Positions 38,801-47,534 of a DNA stretch of 64,000 nt are shown here, one piece after another. The position numbers were made by a program, and so were the translations under genes. Numbering within the stretch: the stretch's first letter is position 1; each line of letters starts with the position of its first letter. A model generated the notes under the pieces. That model searched no databases, was not told the origin of the DNA, and was given only the letters and a program-made list of their open reading frames with translations. The stretch lies in contig CM060183.1 of assembly GCA_030549335.1 (NCBI GenBank), positions 36,764,768-36,828,767 of the forward strand. The letters are read 5' to 3'. Source of the DNA: Pontederia crassipes. Lineage: Eukaryota > Streptophyta > Magnoliopsida > Commelinales > Pontederiaceae.

Positions 38801-41799
38801 CTTCGAGTGCGAGTGAGGGTGGTCCAACCATCCGGGGAGCATTGTTGCCTGCGGCGCATGATGTAGAGCGTGTTGGCGAGTTGGTGGCGCCGCCGGCAGG
38901 GACCGCCGGAGACGGAGGGTGGCGCCGCTGGCGGGGGCCGCCAGAGACGGAGGTGGCGCCTCCGGCAGGGGCTGCCGGAGACGAAGGTGTTGGTTGGTTA
39001 CTTGGTCGTTCGAGGACGCTGTATACAAATACATGCAATATTATCGAAACTCATCATGGCCTCTGCAGTTTTTTCATCCCTCGTGAACCAAGCTGTATCA
39101 GGGAGCTCTTTCGGACCTTCTAGAACTTAAACTTTATCCCTCAGCCATCTAGAATTTTCTGATGATTGCAGAAAATTATGAGTTTTCAAGGTTATTCAAT
39201 TTAAGTGCGACTTGGACGATCAGTACACAAAATTCAAGAAAAATAAGGCATGGTATCTAAAGCCTTGAAGATAAATTGGGTTGGGTCAAATCACTTTACA
39301 TCTTTGTGCCCTTGTGTTAATGTTATGAAATTTGGATCTTCTTTATGATATTACAACCTAAATCACAAGAGATACACAAAATTCAAGAAATATAAGGCAT
39401 GGTATCTAAAGCCTTGAAGATAGATTGGGTTGGGTCAAATCACTTTACATCTTTGTGCCCTTGTGTTAATGTTATGAAATTTGGATCTTCTTTACGATAT
39501 TACAACCTAAATCACAAGAGATACACAATTCACCTTTTTCTATATGAAATTACAAAATAGAGCACAAGAGACACAATTCACTCGAGCACAAAGAAGGTGT
39601 TTACCGTGTTTTTTATCTGGTTATTTTTTTTCATTTTACCATGTTATGCTTACTTCACATTCATATCTACATTGAATTGGATTTAATGATATGAAATTTT
39701 AATATTTTTTATGAAATTACAACTTAAAGCACAACAGACACACAATTCACCTATTCCCTCTTATAGCGCTAATTTATCCCAACATAAACTAGAGGCAAGC
39801 ATCAAAACACAACTAACATACTGAACTCAGTAGTTATCAAATATTGAAATGGTCACAATGAATATCTCATAATGGTCCTTAAACCATGGAATTTTTTAAG
39901 GATCATAAATGTGAAACGATTTAGTAAAAGGGCAGCAATTAAATCAACAAGCTACAAGATTAAGACAGAGAAAAATATCTCATATGATAACAAACAACTA
40001 CTTGGAAAGCAAATATTACTTCTTTTATTTTCTTTTGAGGAGGAAAGTAAAGATCACTAACCATTTATATCAACCTCTCCCCAGTTATGACCACTGATTG
40101 AAAGCTGTTTCTCATCAGTAGCTATTCCAATTGTCTTTTGGATGAAGGTCGTCAAGTTACTTACATCCTGCATAGGAAAATAACATGCGCATATGTAGAC
40201 ATTCAGGAAGGCTTGTTTAAATGGGTCTATAAAAAAAGATAAATGTGTAATACTTTTCATTTTTCAAATGATTCAATAACATTAATTGAAATTCAGATGC
40301 CATAATTTCTATTAAGAAAAGTATCATCGAATGTGAAAAATATGGAAAATCATATAATTTGAATAAAGATTTCAGTCACAGTAAATGGAAATAAAAACAA
40401 GAAATTATTTACTATTTTCCTAACACAAAAACAATAGGTCTAATCTGTCCTAGAAACTGGAATTGGGGTTTGATATCAAGACAGCCATTAAGAGGATGAA
40501 TAATCTTTACTATGGACATATATACCAATTTTCACATCATGGTCCAACAGGGAGTTAGGGATCTCTCGATAATGACACAAGATAATCTAGCGAATAAAAA
40601 AACTCAGAAACATTCACAAACGAAAGAATATGCAGATGAGATTAATTACAATCCTCAATTTTCTTTCTCTTTGATGGAACCTTGAAGGCTACCAATTTTC
40701 TAGGAATGACTTCACAAATTACAACTGCATCCTCGTCCTATATTCAAAACCTCATACCATAATAACAATTAAATTTAAACTTGTTTTTTCACCAGGGTAG
40801 ATGTTTCTTCTATTACTTTTTGAGATTCGGCAGACTTTCACATGAATTAGAAGAGGCAGAAGGAAAAATGCCAGTTTCAAGGTCATGGTACGGTCAAATT
40901 TCCACTTGGCAGGATATCATGCTTAATATTACATATGATAGCCAGACACAGTCAAAGCATGACGGCATTTTTCACAAAAAAGTAACATATACCTTGTTTG
41001 CTAGCAACCAACATTATGAAGTAACAGACAAAGGAAATTGAATTGGGAGATGAGAACAACTGAGTTGTTGTAACTGCTCAGTGCACGCAAATTGTGCATT
41101 CCTCTCTTTAAGTGCTTTCAAAATCACTTAAAAGAGATATCAAAATCACTTGAACTTCCAGATTTGACAAAAAAAGTGCTACAAGTTTGCAGCAGCAACT
41201 TAAAATTTTTTTTCAGAAGAGAAAAGAGAAAAGTGTGATTCCACCTGCTCACGGAAGCCCGTGAATTTGTAATACAACCCATCTTTCATCCGAACTCCTA
41301 GTTGGTAGGACCTCGGAACTTTCATCCAGGTCATACTTGCGATATCAGATTTCTCTAAATCAACCAGCTTTCCTCCTCCGAGCTTTTTCCACGCCACACC
41401 ACCCGAGTGCACCTTGAACTGCCCCGGATTCTGCAAATAACAATCACAACAATTATGCTTGTAAAAATTAGAGTATGTTAATACACAAATTTCATATAAA
41501 TGTGAAGAAAATCCCTAGAAGAAAACAGGAAACGGGATAACTTTCAATATTAGACCCTAAACCCTACAAAAAAAAAAGGTTTCGAGAAATCACCCACTCC
41601 ACTCCCATCGGTGCACACAAAATTCAAATATATATAAAAAAGTCACTATCACATTTCAATTGGATCATCATTTCCATGATACTGATAATTAAGAACAAAA
41701 AAAAAGAGAAAGAAAAAGCCGACAAAGATGAAGAAGGGTTTTTACGGTTCCGCCGCGGCCGCCGAGGAGGATGTTGTTGAAGAGATGGCCGTCCGTCAT
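20827..41799 (-). CDS. SSRP1: SSRP1, HMG-box subunit of the FACT histone chaperone
   Basis: FACT handles H2A-H2B during transcription and replication in the nucleus. Exons (minus): 41799-41746, 41430-41245, 40167-40062, 31849-31713, 31477-31394, 31321-31230, 31043-30935, 30520-30434, 30336-30244, 29804-29607, 29472-29321, 29165-29018, 28930-28832, 28722-28540, 21197-21119, 20957-20827. They join into 645 residues without a stop, all GT-AG; Arabidopsis SSRP1 is about the same length. Visible features: N-terminus [18 protein letters not shown], the structure-specific recognition core ([20 protein letters not shown]), the middle domain ([20 protein letters not shown]), an acidic stretch (about residues 455-515), a lysine-rich stretch, one HMG box (from about 556, [16 protein letters not shown]), and C-terminus SGNESDSA. 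Introns 3 (8.2 kb) and 14 (7.3 kb) are filled with transposons. Intron 14 splits the HMG box. Confidence 0.96.
21981..22150 (-). mobile_element. 5'-truncated L1-type LINE 3' tail (fragment 1)
   Basis: TAGGAGAAAAAGGATGACCA through GTATATATAC and CCAAAACCCCACTC..GAAGAAG matches the 3' end of the L1 element at 32876-39040 and the fragment at 47535-47885. Only about 170 bp of the 3' end is present. Orientation is minus, as for the other two. Confidence 0.7.
24005..24026. repeat. (AT)n microsatellite
   Basis: A short uninterrupted AT run within the degenerate array in SSRP1 intron 14. Confidence 0.85.
24782..27556 (+). CDS. RTE endonuclease-reverse transcriptase polyprotein (main part)
   Basis: The frame has 924 codons. 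The endonuclease begins near residue 80 ([12 protein letters not shown]) and shows [21 protein letters not shown] and [10 protein letters not shown], the metal and active-site motifs of the EEP fold; it nicks target DNA to prime reverse transcription. The RT part shows [78 protein letters not shown] and the catalytic [12 protein letters not shown] near 27097-27130. Plant annotations often label such frames 'craniofacial development protein 2-like'; that is a mislabel. The frame ends early because 13 bp present in the VDAC-intron copy are missing here after GTTGAGATG (about 27555). Confidence 0.92.
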   Translation: MLGPDSQHKIMSNLMNMDQRIYCVNARSLPVSNALYSSGTVIREQEPLHPRLNAVLNEQGLPHSNGRRRLKKLVHETKVRLGSWNIGTLNGKRLEVAQVMDQRKISILCLQETRWVGEGSKEIRLNGSKLWYTGKVNGRNGVGIIADAEWRKNVVEVKRIKDRIISVKVIVGKETMNIISAYAPQVGAESHLKEKFWADMEGLIESIPTTEKVYIGGDLNGHVGKEAGPHARVHGGFGFGELNEEGQTIIDFSLAYDLKIINTCFRKREEHLITYKSGTHRSQIDFFLIRNTDKRRCTNCKVIPGHGVTTQHRLLVLDMQIKCIKPKSRTVFDRKIKWWQLKGEKRETFRSKLLEESVWELEGDASIMWKNVAKKVEMVAKAILGESKGFGPRDKETWWWNEEVQEKVRNKKNCFKAIHLDNSSDNWEKYRLAKREAKKAVSDARAKAYEGFYKELGTKAGEQRIYKIARNKEKESRDLDQVRCIKNEVGKVLVTEGDIKNRWEEYFYKLFNDGCEGSRCDLEDLTVSECELNRSFYRRIRVSEVSEALKKMENGKAVGPDGIPIEVWKCLGEKCVLWLCKLFNEILRSKKMPDDWRLSTLVPIYKNKGDIQNCANYRGIKLMSHTMKLWEKVIEHRLRMETSISERQFGFMPGRSTTEAIYLLRGMMEKYRSRRRDLHMAFIDLEKAYDRVPRDVLWKALQKKRVNVAYIKVIQDMYDGALTRVRTPGGETNEFPIGIGLHQGSALSPYLFNLVIDAITESITEEVPKCMLFADDIVLLADSREEINTKLEIWRNTLESKGFSLSRNKTEYMHSNFTNKQLKDDLKVRLGEDIIPQVTKFKYLGSIVRQDGEIDDDVNHRIQAGWCKWRKATGVLCDRKVPNKIKGKFYRTAIRPAVLYGSECWAMKGQHECKVGVAEMRMLR
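27553..27858 (+). pseudogene. C-terminal piece of the RTE polyprotein, out of frame
   Basis: About 100 codons continue the RTE protein after the 13-bp deletion: [26 protein letters not shown] and [13 protein letters not shown]. In the copy at 55979-56527 the same region is continuous with the upstream part, with WMCGHTR spanning the missing bases. The Met at 27553 is therefore not a natural start. Confidence 0.88.
32527..32777 (+). mobile_element. Internally deleted RTE derivative with a 17-bp target duplication
   Basis: The insert 32544-32760 (217 bp) is flanked by TATACTCTCAGTTCTAT at 32527-32543 and 32761-32777. From 32588 it follows the RTE 5' end (matching 24730-24844), then jumps at ATCAACGAATG to the last 65 bp of the RTE (matching about 27826-27890), ending in (TTG)n. 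About 3 kb of RTE is missing. Ahead of this lies an extra piece, a second partial 5' end (TTTATAGCCGGTCCCAAGCC) joined to about 20 bp that resemble the flank at 32491-32512. The RTE would have been mobilised in trans. It lies in SSRP1 intron 3, antisense to the gene. Confidence 0.88.
32999..33633 (-). pseudogene. LINE ORF2 C-terminus with zf-RVT-type domain
   Basis: The minus-strand frame from about 33646 to 32999 shows [19 protein letters not shown], then [19 protein letters not shown], the Cys/His pattern of the zinc-binding domain found downstream of plant LINE RTs. It continues from the RT part at 34085 and beyond once the hAT insert is ignored. The stop at 32999 is probably the natural end of ORF2, because the 3' tail follows. 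Confidence 0.85.
33634..34084. mobile_element. Non-autonomous hAT element (MITE) inside the LINE
   Basis: The 451-bp insert has 12-bp perfect inverted termini TAGGGGTGTTCA...TGAACACCCCTA and an exact 8-bp duplication GAGAGGGG (33626-33633 and 34085-34092). Both the TIR start and the 8-bp duplication fit hAT transposons. The subterminal arms are rich in GGGTCGGGTC/GACCCGACCC words on both sides, and the centre is AT-rich. There is no transposase frame. It is younger than the LINE it interrupts. Confidence 0.92.
34085..35814 (-). pseudogene. LINE ORF2 reverse transcriptase region (broken)
   Basis: The minus-strand frame 35733-34582 covers the [76 protein letters not shown] and the catalytic YADDTVFF near 34982-34959. 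Sequence between 34580 and 34085 continues in changed frames ([12 protein letters not shown] and QGGLGVRDL are typical of the region after RT). Stops and frameshifts show the copy is dead. Confidence 0.88.
35815..37029 (-). pseudogene. LINE ORF2 start and endonuclease domain (broken)
   Basis: ORF2 begins at ATG 37029 with [13 protein letters not shown], the standard start of plant L1 endonucleases. A TAG stands where the conserved LLQETK glutamine (CAG) is expected. Later pieces show [13 protein letters not shown] and SRIDRFLRS, further endonuclease motifs. Additional stops lie near 36618 and 35815. The domain would nick the target for target-primed reverse transcription. Confidence 0.88.
37100..38860 (-). 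pseudogene. LINE ORF1 (gag-like RNA-binding protein), frameshifted
   Basis: The minus-strand frame from 38859 to 38173 carries [14 protein letters not shown] (C-X2-C-X4-H-X4-C) followed by a second knuckle [13 protein letters not shown], then a region typical of plant LINE ORF1 ([19 protein letters not shown]). Related sequence continues in another frame at 38194-37844 ([12 protein letters not shown]), so the ORF is broken near 38180. The 37100-37840 part is GC-rich and proline/arginine-coding in several frames. The product would coat LINE RNA. Confidence 0.75.
38872..38990. repeat. GC-rich tandem repeat at the LINE 5' region
   Basis: Three imperfect units of about 37 bp (GGTGGCGCCGCCGGCAGGG-type followed by GCCGGAGACGG) lie near the 5' end of the LINE. 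On the minus strand they encode repeated PAGGAT-type peptides ahead of the zinc-knuckle ORF. They could be promoter-like 5' UTR repeats of the LINE. Confidence 0.65.
39224..39521. repeat. 149-bp tandem duplication
   Basis: Two nearly identical units (39224-39372 and 39373-39521) start TACACAAAATTCAAGAAA and contain GGTATCTAAAGCCTTGAAGA. They differ at only a few positions. Weaker partial copies of the unit's end (CACAAGAGACACAATTCAC) follow at about 39560 and 39725, so an older array may lie here. It is in SSRP1 intron 3. Confidence 0.88.
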
Positions 41800-42329
41800 G
41801 ATGGCGACGGCGTCAAGATAAGAGACTGGGAGGTAAAGTGGTGATTATTTCCCCGTCCTCGCCGGCCGATGCTGCTTTCGCCCTACTCGCGGTTGGTGGG
41901 TCCGATATGATACAGAGAAAAATGCACCCAATTTAGCACCACTTCACTGCACGCGCCTTTACGACGCCGAACGCGATGACTATTTATAATCCCACAAAAA
42001 GTTGAGACTTATAAATTGGGTTTAATTTTGATGGGCTCCTCTTGTGGCCCAACTCGGCAGACCACAGAAAAGTGCAACGGTTTTCAAGGGCAATGAGGAG
42101 GTTTTAAATTTTAATATTTAAATAAAAATGTAAATGTACATAACAATTAAGAATGGGTTCAATTTTGATATCTCTCTATTTTTTATACCATGAGATCTTC
42201 ATCTAATTCATGATTGATGGATAAAAATTTATTACAGTTGGATAAAAATTTAATTGTGAAGAAGTAGAGAACAAGATGATGTAGGGAGCACCTTCATTTT
42301 ATCCATCAACTATTGGGAATAAATATTAT
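41800..42329. promoter_or_regulatory. Upstream region of SSRP1
   Basis: This is the presumed SSRP1 promoter (transcription leftward from about 41850-41950). GC-rich leader sequence (CCCCGTCCTCGCCGGCC) lies directly upstream of the start codon on the plus strand at about 41850, and the sequence turns AT-rich beyond 42050. No gene was recognised. A TATA box could not be fixed with confidence. Confidence 0.35.
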
Positions 42330-42694
42330 GGGCATGCTAAGTTTATAAGTCAATCAAATTGACTCATAAGTAGTTTTGAAATTTTTTATTTATTTGATAA
42401 ATGGAAAAAAACTATTTTTATTTACTTATAAGTCAAAAAAATACAACTTATTTTGTATGAAAAAAAAAGTTCATAAGTTTGAATAATAAATCTACTATTT
42501 TACCCTTAGAATATAGATATTTTTTCTCCACATATTTTATCTATTATAATATTAAGAACTTTTTTGGTTATTTGACTAAAATAATAATTTATATTTTTTT
42601 ATTACCAAACATGTAATTGTTTATTTTTTAAACTCAACTTCAACCATTAAATTACTTATCAACACTTCAACTTATTAGCTAAGACAAACAAGTC
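42330..42694 (-). mobile_element. MITE-like element, copy A
   Basis: Read on the minus strand, TTGTTTGTCTTAGCTAATAA, then TGTTTGGTAATAAAAAAATA, AACCAAAAAAGTTCTTAATA and TTGACTTATAAG match copy B (50980-51216) in order. It is AT-rich with no coding capacity. The ends resemble inverted TTATAAGTC/GACTTATAAG words, but boundaries are not exact. Confidence 0.6.
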
Positions 42695-42929
42695 CTATAT
42701 AAGTCAAATTCTTCCCCATATATATGAGGCGTCGTCCAATCTCCATACCACAATCAAGAATAGGTGTGGTTCACCTACTACTTATAATGCACAAATTGGT
42801 TAAAGAATCAGCTCGGCGATATGAACCGATTCGAATTAGCCCAAAAAATTCATCATTTTTCCACTTTCTACATTCGATGAAAATTCCTCTGTTGAATCCT
42901 CTTGGTCGCGCACTTGGCTCATCCAACCT

Positions 42930-43325
42930 TCTTTGTTGCCTCGTCGCGTAACTATCATTGTTGCCTCGTTGCTTGACTGCCTTCATTGCCTCCTCATTGT
43001 TCGACCACCGTCTTTGCCTCGTGCGACTACCATTGATGTCGTCTCACAGGACTACCATCGACATCGCCTCACGAGACTACCGCTAGCGTTGCCTCATGCG
43101 ACTACCATCGTCATTGCATCCCACGAGGGTGATGTTATTGCCGCTGCTTCGCCGGACTACCATCGTCGTCGCCTCATTACCCGATTGGCGCTGTCGTTGC
43201 CTCGTCACCCGACTACCGTTATCGCCTCCTCAATTGTTGCCTCGTTGTCCAACTATCTGCCACTGATTCCTCGTCCAATCTGCCAAGGGCGTCGCCGCCA
43301 CAACCTCGTCGAATGTCAATGCCGC
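42930..43325. repeat. Imperfect short tandem repeat (GACTACCATCGTCATTGCCTC type)
   Basis: A unit of about 25-32 bp built from GCCTC, GACTACC and ATCGTCATT/ATCGTCGTC recurs about a dozen times in an otherwise AT-rich area. The array is GC-rich and keeps an open frame on the plus strand by chance of its composition. I see no gene. Confidence 0.7.
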
Positions 43326-43329
43326 TGAT

Positions 43330-44679
43330 GGGAAAACTTGATCTTCATATCAAATCTATTTTTTATGAACGAGGGTGTTGAATCGCACCTACTTTTGGGT
43401 TATCAAATGATGGTCCAACGGGCCTACATAGTTCTTATTCCCATAAGTATTATTAGACTCAAGGGCGAAGCCAAGAGGTTACAACAATAACTGATATTAG
43501 TTATAAGATTTAAAGATTTTTACTTGGTTGAGTGAAAATAATTTAAGAAAGTGTTTCTTTATAAGTAATCATAACATGAAGTTAAATTATTCTAGAATAA
43601 ATTTAATTAAATGCTCTTCAACTTTGACGTTTTTAAATATTACCTACCACCTTCACTTTGTAACCAGACTACCCTCCATCTTTTAACTTATTTCAATTGC
43701 CCTTTTGTCCTATGATCGCTCGGTTCCAACGCTATCAACATGAAGTCCACGTGATGACTTTCTCTCCCATCCACGTAAGCAATTTACTAACATGACAACA
43801 TTGAAAAATAAAAAAAATTAAAAATGGTAATTTAAAAATGAAAAAATGGAGCGCCGCCCTCACTAGGGAGGGGTGATGCCCCGCTGCTGGTGGGGATGGG
43901 GGAAGGGGGGGGGTGCAAAGTTTATATAGCATGAATTGCTTAGTAATATAGATTATTTGTAAAATGATAATCTACGTTTATCAAGAGGAGGTTTTTCATT
44001 TTAAATTTCACTACAAGAGAACAATCCATTGTACCTTTTTGTCCATTCCAATTGCCACTATTTTTTTTTATCTTTTTTCCCTTTCTAATTTTATGCAAAT
44101 AAAATATAAAAAATAAAATAACAACAACAATAATAAAATAATATTGTTATAATTATTATTATCATAATTAAATGATAACAATAATTTACTTAAGTTATTG
44201 TTTTATTATTTTTATTCATACAATATATGATATTATTAGTTGTTATTTTAAATATTACATATATTTATTATCAATACTTATATTTAAAATAATTAAAATA
44301 TCTAAAACTAGATTTATTTAATTTATTAATTTTATGAAATTATTCAAGTTTCTAGCCAGATTATATAAACTTTAATTTGACATTAATGGTAAAGGATAAT
44401 TTAGTAAAAAACCATACATTATATAATAATCTTTTGTTTTAGGTAAATAATACTATTTGAATTGTTGAAAATTTACTTGTGCATTGTAAATAAGGTAATA
44501 CACATTCTTGATAATTTAATAAGAAGTATTTTTAATGTCCAACAATGCAAATTAGTAGGTCATGTCAAAAAATAATGCAGTAAACACTTCCTAAGTTTAG
44601 TTTTCATTACCAACAATCTTTTATTCTTTCTTCTTTTCTAATATAATAAGTCATAACACTTCTCTTTCCATATAAAAGT

Positions 44680-44682
<3 letters not shown>
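43330..44682. other. AT-rich intergenic DNA without a recognised feature
   Basis: No exon, RNA gene or bounded transposon was recognised. A small GC-rich block (43850-43920) with a G-rich run lies inside. From 44050 on the DNA is extremely AT-rich. Confidence 0.4.
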
Positions 44683-44738
<56 letters not shown>

Positions 44739-44767
44739 GTATATATATATATGTATATATATATATA
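44683..44767. repeat. (AT)n microsatellite
   Basis: An 85-bp AT dinucleotide tract with a few interruptions by G. It directly abuts the GC-richer block 44768-45401, so it may mark a transposon boundary. Confidence 0.93.
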
Positions 44768-45401
44768 GGGTTTAATGTATATGCTGAGAGGGCTTTGCTT
44801 CACATGGTGTGAAGCACGATCTGAGCCATCCAAATCAGATCGAATGGCTACGATAAGATCTAATCAGATACCGTCAAGATCATATCCATTGGCTGAGATT
44901 CATCTCGTGAGATGAATGTTGGTCTCCCTCCCCCTCTCCTCTCTCTCTCCACTCGGACCCTCGCCTTGCCGGACTTCCTCTCCTCTCTCAACGTCGATCA
45001 CTGGACTCTCGCCTCGTCGGACCCACGTGCTTCTCGCTTCGTCGGGAGATCGAGTTGCAGCGATTGAGTTGCAACGCAGGTCATCATCACCTGGCAATCT
45101 AGTTTCAGCATTGGCTCGATCGCCTTCGTCCTTGTCTCGCGGTTCGCCCTCGTCGGAGATCGAGAGAGGGAGACAGAGATGGTCGTCGTCTCATGATCGG
45201 AGTTGAAGCGTCGTCGCCATCATGGTTGAGTTACAGTGTCGTCGCCCTTGCAATCGAGTTGCAGCGCCGAGGATCGATCACCCTCGCGCCGAGGATCGAT
45301 CACCCTCGCCCCTCGCCGTCGTCTTGCCGTTCGCCCTTGCCTTGCCGGAGATCGAGAGTGGAAGACATAGACCACCGCCGCGACGGCCTCCGACCGGTGG
45401 G
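44768..45401. other. GC-rich block of unknown origin, interrupted by a solo LTR
   Basis: The block contains a perfect hairpin GCTTCACA-TGG-TGTGAAGC near 44796-44814, CT-rich tracts and a 22-bp tandem duplication (GCGCCGAGGATCGATCACCC type, about 45269-45312). Similar sequence (ATCTCGCGAGATGA, GAGCCATCAGAT) resumes at 47350-47520 beyond the solo LTR, so the two parts may be one element split by the LTR. No conserved protein was recognised in either strand. Confidence 0.4.
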
Positions 45402-47346
45402 TGATGCATGCATCATTATACATGTTTTACATGCATCATTTAGGTTATTTTTCGTAGTTTTTACTATTGCATGCATCTATTTTCTCATTTATTTATCTAA
45501 AATTTGTTAGAGTCCAAAGCTACCAACTTTTATTGTATTTTGATCTCAGGAGTGTCAAGTTGGAGGTGCAAAATGATTGTCCTGAAAGAGCACGGAAATC
45601 GGAGCATAAAACTGACAAAATCACTATCCTGAAGAAGAACTCGGGCCGGGTCATCATTACACCCGGGCCAAGCTGATCGTTAGACCAAACCCGAGTCGGA
45701 CTTTGTGCGACAAAAGAACCCGGGCGGGGTACATTGTAACTCGGAACGGGTTTGCTTATCAGACGACTCGAATTTTCGCCTAGTTGAACACGAAGTTAAC
45801 ATTTCAAAATGGCGTGCAACCCTAGGGGGATGTTCTCCCCTATAAATACTACAGTTTGGAGGCTTTGTTTGCATCCCCTGACGCATGAATTCTCGTGCCC
45901 TAGCCACCCAACTTCCCAGAGAAATTTCTGCAGAGCTGAATTCTGAAGCAATTTGGAGTCGTTCCGGCAAACCCTTGCGACGACCACACGGCCGAGACTC
46001 GTGATAGAGGCATCATCGGACTCTAAGAAGCATACTTTAGTAATATTTCCGATGAAATTCTTGTTTATCATTATTGATTTGATGCCAAAACAATTTCGTA
46101 TGGAGTAGTTTTATTGTTAGGGGAAAATTAAGTTGAACTATGTTTATCTCTCAATTTATTTGGATATTAGACTTCTGTTAAATTGCAATTCGTGCATGAT
46201 TAATATTAGAATATTGGATAATATTCATGTCGTGTGATTCTGTAAGTTTTTGCATGATTAGTCGTTCAATTCTCTTCGATATTCTATTTGATTCATGAAT
46301 TTTGCAATCACAGAATCCGGACGGGTATCCCCAAAACCCAAGTCGCGTTCTTAACTCGGATTGAATCACTATTTATTCTTTTTCTGTGGAGCCCGGACCG
46401 AGTTGTGTATAACCCGAGCCGAGTTTTCTCAGAACCCGGGATATTTCTTCTCTGCGCGGGCCGTGTTGATTGTGCAGCGGTGATTCGAAATTTCTGTCTG
46501 ATCCAGGCCGCGTTCTGAATAACCCGGGTCGGGTCAGAGTATTTTTCTTGTTGGAACCGATTGTTATTTTACAGACCCGGGCCTAGTTCTAAATAACCCG
46601 GGCCGGGCATTAATTTTGGGTTTATAATCACTTTATTTCATATTTTATTTTTATTAATTATGGATTTGGAAAGATTTGTACTCTATGCATCCTAATCGTG
46701 GTTATGTGCAATTTGGAGCTTAATCTTGATTAGAATAGTTAGGTTCTCGAGATTTTGAGTCATTTTTATTTAACATCCTTCTTCGTGCTTAATGCATTTC
46801 GATTAAAATTGGTTCATTGCGTATTGAGTTTTTAGAAATAATTGCCTTATTTTAATCAGAGATAATTAGTTCTCAAGTTTTTTAGCACTATATTTATGTT
46901 TATAAGTTGCATTTTAAAGCAATTCGGTTCAAAGTGAGATTATAGTTGATTGAGGTTTTAACGGCTTTAATGGAACTTTTATCAGATTAGTTTGATTCTC
47001 AAGTTTTTTGAGATCAATATTTATAAGCAACTCCTTTCCATTAAAGGTTTAATTGGTGATTTATTAATTATTTGAGAGATAACAGGGGGATACGAAGTTA
47101 GACCCTAACTCATCATTATTATTGATTTTTCTTCTGTTAAGCATCGTTTTCATTCGTTTTCTCACTTCCTTTTTCTTAATTGATAAATTGAAAGTTGATT
47201 TCTTGATTGATTTTTTTACAATAACTTTTAGAGAAAAAAATTATTAATCTTTAGTCTTCGTGGGTTCGACATCACTATTCACATTTTATTATTTGATACG
47301 ATCTAGTATACTTGCTAGTATATTTGCGCTTAATTTTCACGCATCA
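45402..47346 (+). mobile_element. Probable solo LTR of a retrotransposon
   Basis: The 1,945-bp segment starts TGATGCATGCATCA and ends TTTTCACGCATCA, giving TG...CA termini that form an inverted TGATGC/GCATCA. A core promoter, CCCCTATAAATACTAC, lies near 45838-45853 with short U3 before it. No internal coding region or second LTR is present, so it is a solo LTR, normally a product of LTR-LTR recombination. Flanking 5-mers GTGGG and GTGAC match only partly, so the target duplication is absent or mutated. Many CCCGGGCCGGG-type words occur at 45640-45780 and 46330-46610. Confidence 0.62.
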
Positions 47347-47534
47347 GTGACCTCCAAAGGGACAGAAATCGAGAGAGAGGATATATAGAAGGGGGAGATC
47401 GGAGAGAAAGGTGAGAGTAGAGGGAGAGAAGTTGAGCTAAAATCTCGCGAGATGACTTCAAAATTCTCTAAAATCTCGCGCGCGATAATAGGAGCCATCA
47501 GATTTAATTTGAACGACTGCAAATCCTTTTTGAG

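Larger units (their letters stand above)
32876..39040 (-). mobile_element. Decayed L1-type LINE in SSRP1 intron 3
   Basis: ORF1 (from about 38860) and ORF2 (37029 to about 32999) lie in order on the minus strand, ending in a 3' tail (TTTTTTTAGGGAAATAAGG on the plus strand) shared with two truncated copies in the window. ORF2 carries endonuclease, RT and a zinc-binding C-terminal domain. In-frame stops are numerous and a hAT MITE sits at 33634-34084. The element is in the same orientation as SSRP1. The 5' boundary is uncertain, and I found no clear target duplication. Confidence 0.85.

Noticed and set aside
37029-38860. Many overlapping open frames on both strands
   Set aside because: High GC content lowers stop frequency; only the minus-strand LINE ORF1 pieces with zinc knuckles have recognisable content.
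44796-44814. Helitron 3' terminal hairpin
   Set aside because: The hairpin is perfect, but no CTRR end follows on either strand and no TC start was found.
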